In this document: positions 58,108 to 64,000 of the stretch, piece after piece | Position numbering within the stretch: the stretch's first letter is position 1 | How the letters are laid out: the number at the start of each line of letters is the position of its first letter | Assembly: GCF_014748335.1 (NCBI RefSeq) | Contig: NZ_JAAVIY010000002.1 | Location: 474,840 to 538,839 of the forward strand | DNA length: 64,000 nt | DNA from: Flavobacterium selenitireducens | GTDB lineage: Bacteria > Bacteroidota > Bacteroidia > Flavobacteriales > Flavobacteriaceae | Direction of reading: 5' to 3' | Notes under the pieces: model-generated | What the model saw: the letters and a program-made list of their open reading frames with translations, nothing else | Databases searched by the model: none | Told to the model about the DNA's origin: nothing | Translations under genes and position numbers: made by a program

Positions 58108-59049
58108 TCAGCGCTCGTGCTTAACAATCGTTCCGACGCGTTTTCCGGCTCCGTTTTCTATGCGTCCGCCGGTAGCGATGTACAAATAATTGTAGTTTTT
58201 GTCGGTGAGCATGAGTTTGTAGCCACGCCGGTTGGATTCCGACAGGCTGCCGATGTGGTAAGCTGCACCACCATCGACATTGAAAAGATCGCCTTTATCG
58301 GTAATGTAATAAATGCCGTTCGCGTCCGATGCGAATTCTACGTCGAATGCGATATCGGCCCTGGAAATGCCGCGCGGTTTCGGCTCGCGTTTCACCAAAA
58401 CCGGACGGTTTGCGTTTTGCCTTGACGATTGCGTTTCGCTTGCGCTAGACTGACCTTCGGCTGTATTCCAACCCGTCGCGATCGACCGCAACCTGTCCGA
58501 CTTGGCCGGATGCGTATGGCTCGCGCGTTGGGAAGCGGCCACGGCCATCGCAGCTTGTGCCTCGTCGAGTGAAGCGCCCATTTTGTTGAGGACGAAACCC
58601 GAGAATTCGTCGGCTTCGAGTTCGGTGTCCGGACGGCTGCCTTTTTTGTCGAGCGTGTGGCCGTTGAGGTGATGGCCAATTTCGTGTGCGAGGATGCTTA
58701 TGCCGGCCCAATACGTTCCCGAGGCAGTGTTGATGTCGTCCATAAATTCCGCATTGTACAAGATAAAGCGCTTTCCGTTGAGTACGACCGCCGCAGCATT
58801 CGGTACGTTGGCTTCACGGATCTCAAAATTCGGGCGCAAGCCGATTACCGATATGATGCCGTGGATTACCTTTTTGGCGTGTTCGCTTGCCGGATACATC
58901 TTGATTTCGTGCGACAAATCTTCGCCGTAATAGCTGCAAGGCTCGTAGTCGGCGATCGCAGGTTGCTGGCAGATGCCGGCCGTGATCGAAAAAAACGCAA
59001 TCAACGTGAAGAGATTTCGTAAAAACGGCATCGGTCGAATCGGATTCAT
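58108..59049 (-). CDS. M48-type metalloprotease, exported
   Basis: This protein of 313 residues has a signal-like N-terminus (LFTLIAFFSITAGICQQPA) and the zinc motif AHEIGHHLNGH (H122, E123, H126), with the third ligand probably E145 in TELEADEFSG. It resembles peptidase M48/Ste24-like proteins without the multi-spanning membrane part. A serine- and glutamine-rich linker (about 215-233) leads to a beta-rich C-terminal region of unknown type (IAFDVEFASDANGIYYITD). It probably acts in the periplasm or outer membrane on misfolded proteins. ATG at 59049 or 59031 are both possible; the longer frame overlaps the DUF456 gene. Confidence 0.85.
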   Translation of the reverse strand: MNPIRPMPFLRNLFTLIAFFSITAGICQQPAIADYEPCSYYGEDLSHEIKMYPASEHAKKVIHGIISVIGLRPNFEIREANVPNAAAVVLNGKRFILYNAEFMDDINTASGTYWAGISILAHEIGHHLNGHTLDKKGSRPDTELEADEFSGFVLNKMGASLDEAQAAMAVAASQRASHTHPAKSDRLRSIATGWNTAEGQSSASETQSSRQNANRPVLVKREPKPRGISRADIAFDVEFASDANGIYYITDKGDLFNVDGGAAYHIGSLSESNRRGYKLMLTDKNYNYLYIATGGRIENGAGKRVGTIVKHER

Positions 59050-59125
59050 TTGAGATTCCAATAAAAACAGAAAAGATGGAATTTTAGTATTCCAAATTGT
59101 AAGGAATCTGAAAAACGAACAGCTG

Positions 59126-59629
59126 TTACGCGAAAAATCCATCGTAATTTACGAAAAACACATAGCAGAAAAGCCCGAGCAGCATCATGCAAAAAACAAA
59201 TTTCATGAAGGTGGAGGCCAAAAATCCTATGAATGAGCCCGTCGCTGCTTTTAGTGCGCGCTTATGGTCCGATGAATTGTAAATAAGTTCGCCTACGAAT
59301 GCTCCTACGAATGGCCCGATGATGAACCCACCCGGAATCGGGGCGAAAATACCGACGATCAATCCGATATTGGTGCCCCAGATACCATATTTACTTCCGC
59401 CAAAACGCTTCGTACCCTGGCTCGGGATGACGTAATCGAGAATGGAAATGACGATCGTGACGACGAGTGTCGCGCCTAAAATCCAGTAGTTCATCTCTAC
59501 CGGTTTTGTGAGATAGAGCAATAACAAGCCGATCCAACTTAACGGAGGCCCTGGTAAAACAGGTAAGAAACTTCCCGCTATTCCGGCAATGACGAGCAAG
59601 AATCCTATAATGAGCAACAACAAGTCCAT
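59126..59629 (-). CDS. DUF456 membrane protein
   Basis: This 167-residue protein has about five membrane segments and the DUF456 signature: GSFLPVLPGPPLSWIGLLLLYL near the start, IPSQGTKRFGGSKYGIWGTNIGLIVGIF in the middle, and PFVGAFVGELIYN. Function is unknown; it is frequent as a single inner-membrane gene. It precedes the M48 protease on the same strand with 76 bases between, so cotranscription is possible. Its start is divergent from the TonB-like lipoprotein gene. Confidence 0.88.
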   Translation of the reverse strand: MDLLLLIIGFLLVIAGIAGSFLPVLPGPPLSWIGLLLLYLTKPVEMNYWILGATLVVTIVISILDYVIPSQGTKRFGGSKYGIWGTNIGLIVGIFAPIPGGFIIGPFVGAFVGELIYNSSDHKRALKAATGSFIGFLASTFMKFVFCMMLLGLFCYVFFVNYDGFFA

Positions 59630-59645
59630 AGAAGCTATTTTTTAC

Positions 59646-59653
59646 TATTTTTG
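59646..59653 (+). promoter_or_regulatory. Promoter element of the TonB-like lipoprotein gene
   Basis: TATTTTTG fits TAnnTTTG, 29 bases before the TTG start at 59683. Confidence 0.6.
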
Positions 59654-59682
59654 GGAACGATTCCTTAAAGATACGCCGTAAT

Positions 59683-60180
59683 TTGAGCCGCTTACACATC
59701 TTTAGCCAAAAATTGGCGCTTGTTTTGACCTTGTCGATTGCGGCCGCCTCCTGCCAATATTTCGACAGGCAGGTTCCGTCAAAGGATGAATTGCTCGAAA
59801 AGGAACTCAAATCGATCAATTGGCAGGAAGTAGACGAGTTCCCGTCGGTCGAGGCCTGCGATTCGGTATCCGACAAAGTACTCAGACGCCAGTGTTTCCT
59901 GGATTTTCTTGTCGCGAACATCCAACAAAGGCTGCACGCCGAACCATTGAAAGTGCTGTATCCGAACCTGGATACGATCGAAATGAAAGTCACGATTTTC
60001 CCCGATGCACACGTCGAATTCGAGCCAAAGCTGACCGACAGCCTGATTTACGGAAAGGCTACCGTAGACAGCATACTCAAGGCGCGCCTGTCGGACTTTC
60101 CGTCGATAAAGCCTGCATTGAAACGCGACATTCCCGTCAAGACGCAGTTTGTTTTGCCCGTTGTCCTCGAAGTCAAGTGA
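59683..60180 (+). CDS. TonB-like lipoprotein
   Basis: This 165-residue protein has a signal with the lipobox AASC followed by QYFDRQVPSKDELLEKELKSINW. Toward the end it has IEMKVTIFPDAHVEFEPKL and FPSIKPALKRDIPVKTQFVLPVVL, resembling the TonB C-terminal fold. No ATG fits; the TTG at 59683 gives the correct signal peptide length and follows a promoter element. Anchored by lipid, it may act as a partner or decoy of TonB-type energy transfer; the function is unproven. It stands alone between divergent and convergent genes. Confidence 0.7.
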   Translation: MSRLHIFSQKLALVLTLSIAAASCQYFDRQVPSKDELLEKELKSINWQEVDEFPSVEACDSVSDKVLRRQCFLDFLVANIQQRLHAEPLKVLYPNLDTIEMKVTIFPDAHVEFEPKLTDSLIYGKATVDSILKARLSDFPSIKPALKRDIPVKTQFVLPVVLEVK

Positions 60181-60203
60181 GGCAGATTTCCTAGATTTCC
60201 AAT

Positions 60204-61337
60204 CTATTTTTTGAAAACGCGTCCTTTCCAGCGATAGCGGCCTATTATCGCCCAAATCGCCACGACCGATACAAAAAACGGATAGCACAAAGAGGCGAAC
60301 ACCGGAAACACGATTCTGGAATTCCTGAAAAATCCGTTTGTTTTTGAAAGCATGATCCAGTCAGGAATCAGTTTTAGGATGAAAAGAACGAGCGGCAATC
60401 GCCAGTCAAAGAAATCGGTTGTGGTGCAAATTGCCGAGATCACCAAGAAAAGATTTGCCAAAAACGTCACAAGTGCGAGATTTTCGGCCAAAAGGTGGTC
60501 GTATCCGACGGCTTTCGAAGCCCATCTGACGCGCTGGTTGAACAATTCTCCCCACGTCTTTGCAGGTTGCGTCTTTACGATGGCATCCGCCGATTTCAGG
60601 TAAGCGACTTTTTCAGGAAAGCGACGCACCGCTTTTTGCAACAGCATCACGTCATCTCCGCTAGCGAAATCGTCGACGCCGCGAAATCCGCCAATCTCGT
60701 TGAAAAAACTTCGGGCGTAAGCAAAATTCGCCCCGTTGCACATAAACGGTTTTCCCAATCCGAAACTGCCAATGGTCACGCCTTGCAAACTCAGGAAATC
60801 CAGTCGTTGAAAGTGGTCGAGAAAGTTATTCTTTCCGCCGTAAATCACAGGCCCGGCAACCATTTCGGCATTTCGGCTTCTGATAAACGCATCAAACGTC
60901 GCAAGCCATCGTCCAGGCAATTCGCAGTCGGCATCGGTCGTGATTACGAAATCGCCTTTCGCGATCGGGATAGCGCGTGAAATCGCATCTTTTTTAGGCG
61001 AGCCGGACAATCGGATGTTGTCGATCATCGTCGTGGCGAAACTCCCGTTGGCCATGCGCCATTTGTTGATAAGGTTTTCTGAGAAATCTTCCGATGCATC
61101 GTTGATGAAAATCAGCTCGAACGATTCTTTCGGATACTCGAGACGCGTTATCGATTCGAGCAAAGCGGGCAGGTTTTTTTCCTCGGTGCGAAACGGGATC
61201 ACGATCGAAAAAGTCGTCTTCGGGTCTTGTTTATCGGAATTGAAACGTTCGACACGCGCAAAACCGGAAGCCAACCAAAGGACAAATCCGCTGTAGATGA
61301 AGACGTAAACGGCAAAAAGAACTGCTATTGCGACCAT
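60204..61337 (-). CDS. Membrane-bound glycosyltransferase (GT2)
   Basis: This 377-residue enzyme has one N-terminal membrane segment (about 3-25), a GT2 domain (FSIVIPFRTEEKNLPALLESI, LIFINDASEDFSENL, DFVITTDADCELP with the DxD, later DDFASGDDVML and QRVRWASKAVG), and three or four C-terminal membrane segments. It resembles chitin- or hyaluronan-type and lipid-linked GT2 synthases. The 13-base overlap with the flippase-like gene shows that they form an operon, so they may make and move a glycolipid or an exopolysaccharide precursor. Confidence 0.88.
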   Translation of the reverse strand: MVAIAVLFAVYVFIYSGFVLWLASGFARVERFNSDKQDPKTTFSIVIPFRTEEKNLPALLESITRLEYPKESFELIFINDASEDFSENLINKWRMANGSFATTMIDNIRLSGSPKKDAISRAIPIAKGDFVITTDADCELPGRWLATFDAFIRSRNAEMVAGPVIYGGKNNFLDHFQRLDFLSLQGVTIGSFGLGKPFMCNGANFAYARSFFNEIGGFRGVDDFASGDDVMLLQKAVRRFPEKVAYLKSADAIVKTQPAKTWGELFNQRVRWASKAVGYDHLLAENLALVTFLANLFLVISAICTTTDFFDWRLPLVLFILKLIPDWIMLSKTNGFFRNSRIVFPVFASLCYPFFVSVVAIWAIIGRYRWKGRVFKK

Positions 61338-62266
61338 TTCGATTTGAATTTCAACACATAAAAACTACCGATTCCCACAGGCAAAACTACATTTAAAAAC
61401 CACATGAGCGTCGAGATGAAAACCGTGATCCACTCATTCACGCCGAGCAACCTGAAAAAATAAACAGCGACGCCACCTTTTACGGCAAAGTCGAGAAACT
61501 GGAACGTCGGTAGAGCGGAAGCCAGGAAATAAGTTGCGGTTATGGCCGACATCAGGATAGGATAGGGCAGGTCGACGTCGAATAATCGGAACAGCACGAA
61601 ATATTGATGGGAAAAAACGAGGTAGCGGCAGATGGCCAAAGCGACATTTTTTCGATGGATTTTTCTAGGTAAGACATTTATTTTCCGGACGAGTTTTTCG
61701 ACTGAAAATCCTCGTATGGCAAACTTTCGGAAGAAGAACAAAGCCATGAGCAGCAAACTCACAAAACCAAATAGGAGCAATACCGATCTTCCCGTGATCA
61801 CCTCGAAGTAAACGTTGAAATACAACAATCCGAAAACACCGAAAATCACGCTAAGCAACATTTGGATGCCGTTGCAGATGAGGTTCAGGAATACGATTTT
61901 TTTGGCGAGCGGTTTTTCGAAATACAAAGCTTTTGCGCCGTATTCACCGATTCCGTTTGGCGTGAAAAGCCCTGCGGTAAGTGCAGCGAGTACTTGTTTT
62001 GTAGATTCCGATAGTGAAATTGGCCTGATATCGGACACGAGGTTTTGCCATTTTAAGATCTCCAGAAAACGGTTTGCGAACGATAACGACAGCACCAAAG
62101 CAATCGAGGGCGACGTCCAATTCCCGAATTTTTCCATGAATTGTTGCCAGTCGAGTTTGTCGTTGTTGGCCAACGAATTCCAGATGTAATAAAATGCGCC
62201 GGCCAAGACCAAAACTTTGGCAAGGGCAATCCAATATTGTTTAGCTTTGCGTGCAGAGGCAATCAT
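61325..62266 (-). CDS. Lysylphosphatidylglycerol synthase TM-region / flippase-like protein
   Basis: This 313-residue inner-membrane protein has seven or eight hydrophobic segments and the LPG_synthase_TM (UPF0104) pattern: LTAGLFTPNGIGEYGAKALYF, later LASALPTFQFLDFAVKGGVAV. Related regions move lipids across the membrane; here no synthase domain is attached, so it may be a stand-alone flippase. The ATG at 62266 is preferred, because a longer frame back to 62677 would lie opposite ruvC and carries no family sequence. It overlaps the downstream GT2 gene. Confidence 0.8.
   Translation of the reverse strand: MIASARKAKQYWIALAKVLVLAGAFYYIWNSLANNDKLDWQQFMEKFGNWTSPSIALVLSLSFANRFLEILKWQNLVSDIRPISLSESTKQVLAALTAGLFTPNGIGEYGAKALYFEKPLAKKIVFLNLICNGIQMLLSVIFGVFGLLYFNVYFEVITGRSVLLLFGFVSLLLMALFFFRKFAIRGFSVEKLVRKINVLPRKIHRKNVALAICRYLVFSHQYFVLFRLFDVDLPYPILMSAITATYFLASALPTFQFLDFAVKGGVAVYFFRLLGVNEWITVFISTLMWFLNVVLPVGIGSFYVLKFKSKWSQ
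62242..62249 (+). promoter_or_regulatory. Promoter element of ruvC, inside the divergent gene
   Basis: TAGCTTTG matches TAnnTTTG and lies 35 bases before the TTG start, within the first codons of the flippase-like gene. Confidence 0.5.
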
Positions 62267-62284
62267 GCCGCAAAGAAACGAAAA

Positions 62285-62836
62285 TTGGCCAACGAACGCA
62301 TTATATTGGGAATCGATCCCGGAACGACGATCATGGGTTTCGGCCTTATTAAAGTGGTTGGAAAACAGATGAGCTTCTTGCAACTCAACGAGCTCATTTT
62401 GTCGAAATATGACGATCATTACTCGAAATTGAAAGTGATTTTCGAACGCACGATAGAACTTATCGAGACACATCATCCCGACGAAATCGCGATCGAGGCG
62501 CCGTTTTTCGGCAAGAACGTCCAGTCGATGCTCAAATTGGGACGTGCGCAAGGCGTAGCGATGGCCGCCGGATTGTCGCGTCAAATCCCGATTACCGAAT
62601 ACGAACCCAAAAAAATCAAGATGGCCATAACCGGGAACGGGAACGCCAGCAAGGAACAAGTCGCCAAAATGCTGCAACAGCTTTTAAATTTGAAGGAATT
62701 GCCTAAAAATCTGGATTCGACGGATGGTTTGGCCGCCGCGGTTTGCCATTTTTTCAATTCGGGTAAAGTCGTCGCAGGGAAAAGTTATTCGGGTTGGGAT
62801 GCGTTTGTGAAGCAGAACGAAGGTCGAATTTTGTAA
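62285..62836 (+). CDS. ruvC: Holliday junction endonuclease RuvC
   Basis: This 183-residue nuclease cuts Holliday junctions with the RuvAB complex. Catalytic residues visible are the aspartate in ILGIDPGTTIMGFG, the glutamate in IAIEAPFFGKNVQS, and the acidic pair in LDSTDGLAAAVCHF. The reading frame has no nearby ATG; TTG at 62285 gives MANERIILGID, the normal family start. An upstream extension to 62141 has no family sequence. It is divergent from the flippase-like gene by 18 bases and its stop touches the repeats before hemW. Confidence 0.94.
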   Translation: MANERIILGIDPGTTIMGFGLIKVVGKQMSFLQLNELILSKYDDHYSKLKVIFERTIELIETHHPDEIAIEAPFFGKNVQSMLKLGRAQGVAMAAGLSRQIPITEYEPKKIKMAITGNGNASKEQVAKMLQQLLNLKELPKNLDSTDGLAAAVCHFFNSGKVVAGKSYSGWDAFVKQNEGRIL

Positions 62837-62981
62837 TTAGCGAATTAGCGAATTAGCGAATTACCGAATTAGCGAATTTGTGGCTTATGGATAAAAAATT
62901 ACCCGATCATGAATAAAAAAATGTTTTCAGCATCGACAGTTACATTTGCTAATTCGCTAATTGCTTCATTCGCTAATTAAT
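62835..62981 (+). repeat. Paired inverted AATTAGCG repeats before hemW
   Basis: Five AATTAGCG-like units at 62835-62879 face the reverse complement type at 62946-62981 (TTGCTAATTCGCTAATTGC and on), with 66 bases between. The layout is the same as before tyrS at 7645-7882. The right arm ends at the hemW start. Confidence 0.88.
62941..62948 (+). promoter_or_regulatory. Promoter element of hemW
   Basis: TACATTTG fits TAnnTTTG and lies 33 bases before the ATG at 62982, so the right repeat arm would be the 5' leader. Confidence 0.5.
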
Positions 62982-64000
62982 ATGTCCGGCCTCTACCTCC
63001 ACATCCCATTCTGCAAGCAAGCCTGCCATTATTGCGACTTTCATTTCTCGACGAATTTCAAAAAGAAAGACGAGATGGTTGCGGCGTTGGCCAAGGAATT
63101 GGTTTTGAGAAAAGACGAACTTGTGGGCGAAAAGGTGGAGACGATATACTTTGGAGGTGGCACGCCTAGTGTCTTGTCGGCGGAGGAAATCAATTCGCTG
63201 ATCGATTCGGTTTACGCGAATTACGATGTTTCGGAAGATCCTGAAATCACACTTGAAGCCAATCCGGACGACCTTTCCAGCGAGAAGATATCCGAATTGT
63301 CAGCATCGGGAATCAATCGGCTCAGCATCGGCATCCAATCGTTTTACGACGCCGACCTTGCGATGATGAACCGCGCCCACGATTCCGCGGAAGCGAAGAA
63401 ATCCCTGGCCGATGCCCGAAAATATTTTGACAACATCACGATCGACCTCATTTATGGCATTCCGGGAATGAGCGACGACAAATGGAAATCCAATATCGAT
63501 TTGGCGCTTTCATACGATGTTCCGCACATTTCCGCTTATGCGCTCACGGTTGAGCCAAAAACCGCTCTCAGAAAGATGATTGCTGAAGGAAAAGTCGGCG
63601 TTCCAAAAGATGACGTAGCCGAAAGCCATTTTAGGATACTCACGGAAATCCTTGGCCGGAGCGGATTCGTGCATTACGAATTGTCGAATTTCGGAAAGCC
63701 GGAATATTTTTCCAGGAACAATTCGGCGTATTGGCTGGGTAAGCATTATTTGGGAATCGGGCCGTCCGCTCACAGTTTCGACGGCAAATCGCGTAGCTGG
63801 AACGTGGCCAATAACGCGTTGTACATCAAACAAATCAACTCGGGCGAGCTTCCGTCCGAAGTGGAATCGCTCACAAAAGACGATCGCTACAACGAATATG
63901 TGATGACGGGATTGCGCACGATCTGGGGCGTTTCGCTTTCGAAGATCGAATCGGACTTCGGCTCAAAATACGTTGACCATTTGCTCGGGCAAGCTCAGAA
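62982..64000 (+). CDS. hemW: Radical SAM haem chaperone HemW (partial, C-terminus outside window)
   Basis: The frame stays open to the window edge for 339 residues. It starts MSGLYLHIPFCKQACHYCDF, with the radical SAM CxxxCxxC (C11, C15, C18). TIYFGGGTPSVLS, the GIQSF motif and ELSNFGKPEYFSRNNSAYW then identify HemW, formerly called HemN-like. HemW inserts haem into respiratory-chain proteins. The last part (from about 340) is missing. The start at 62982 is directly after the repeat arm. Confidence 0.93.
   Translation, partial: MSGLYLHIPFCKQACHYCDFHFSTNFKKKDEMVAALAKELVLRKDELVGEKVETIYFGGGTPSVLSAEEINSLIDSVYANYDVSEDPEITLEANPDDLSSEKISELSASGINRLSIGIQSFYDADLAMMNRAHDSAEAKKSLADARKYFDNITIDLIYGIPGMSDDKWKSNIDLALSYDVPHISAYALTVEPKTALRKMIAEGKVGVPKDDVAESHFRILTEILGRSGFVHYELSNFGKPEYFSRNNSAYWLGKHYLGIGPSAHSFDGKSRSWNVANNALYIKQINSGELPSEVESLTKDDRYNEYVMTGLRTIWGVSLSKIESDFGSKYVDHLLGQAQ

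Noticed and set aside
61325..62677. Long version of the flippase-like gene
   Set aside because: The first 137 codons would be antisense to ruvC and lack family sequence; the ATG at 62266 is adequate.

Overview
The window is chromosomal DNA from a member of the Bacteroidota, most probably a Flavobacterium-like Flavobacteriaceae. The signs are: family-typical proteins (DUF4271 next to uroporphyrinogen-III synthase, DUF4296, type IX secretion sorting domains, a SusC-like TonB receptor with a carboxypeptidase-regulatory domain, a long ribosomal protein S16, a DnaE with a fused exonuclease), weak Shine-Dalgarno sites, and about twenty copies of the Bacteroidota -7 promoter element TAnnTTTG placed a short distance before start codons. 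Those promoter elements decided several starts, including non-ATG starts for ruvC, a LuxE-like gene and a TonB-like lipoprotein. The species is not determined.

Layout. 1-9.2 kb is core metabolism: a partial saccharopine dehydrogenase-like gene, DUF423, pckA, hemD-DUF4271, a polyprenol mannose synthase-dihydroorotase-DUF4296 operon, an NAD-dependent epimerase and tyrS. 9.2-10.9 kb is a noncoding array of eleven tandem units of about 154 bp, each headed by a 26-bp palindrome followed by T-rich sequence. It lies directly against tyrS and runs into the 3' end of an oppositely oriented gene, whose last 17 codons are repeat-derived. 10.9-13.9 kb has that gene, a LuxE-like acyl-protein synthetase and two type IX-secreted proteins, one being almost only a sorting domain. 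14.1-20.2 kb has a surface beta-helix lipoprotein and a large TonB receptor facing a PhoB/PhoR-like two-component pair, which suggests a regulated uptake locus. 20.2-25.8 kb holds a GT28-type glycosyltransferase, an inverted pair of 280-bp repeats around a TPR protein gene, trmB, a LysE-type exporter and an Ada-like protein without the active cysteine.

25.8-35.0 kb is a coherent envelope-export locus. A histidine kinase and a sigma-54 activator are divergent from an operon with a membrane-fusion protein, a small exported protein, an ABC ATPase, a 60-residue small protein, a MacB/FtsX-type permease and a transglutaminase-like protein. A palindrome and a -24/-12-like box lie before the operon. 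35.1-44.1 kb has an outer-membrane barrel protein, iron-sulphur genes (Mrp/NBP35, NifU, ferredoxin-NADP reductase, 2Fe-2S ferredoxin), a GDSL lipoprotein, a glutaryl-CoA dehydrogenase-like gene and a surface protein. 44-52.4 kb is information processing (trmN6, rimM, rpsP, dnaE, trxA). 52.5-56 kb has a P-domain lipoprotein and a TPR histidine kinase with a LytTR regulator. 56.4-64 kb has a DUF58 protein, tRNA-Asp, a candidate small RNA, an M48 protease, DUF456, a TonB-like lipoprotein, a flippase-like protein with a GT2 enzyme, ruvC and the start of hemW.

The unusual content is mostly noncoding: the tandem palindrome array, short repeats in inverted pairs just before genes, a dispersed element seen three times, ACCTC/GAGGT hairpins, and a candidate small RNA after tRNA-Asp. 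Gene functions below come from recognising protein families by eye; no database search was run.
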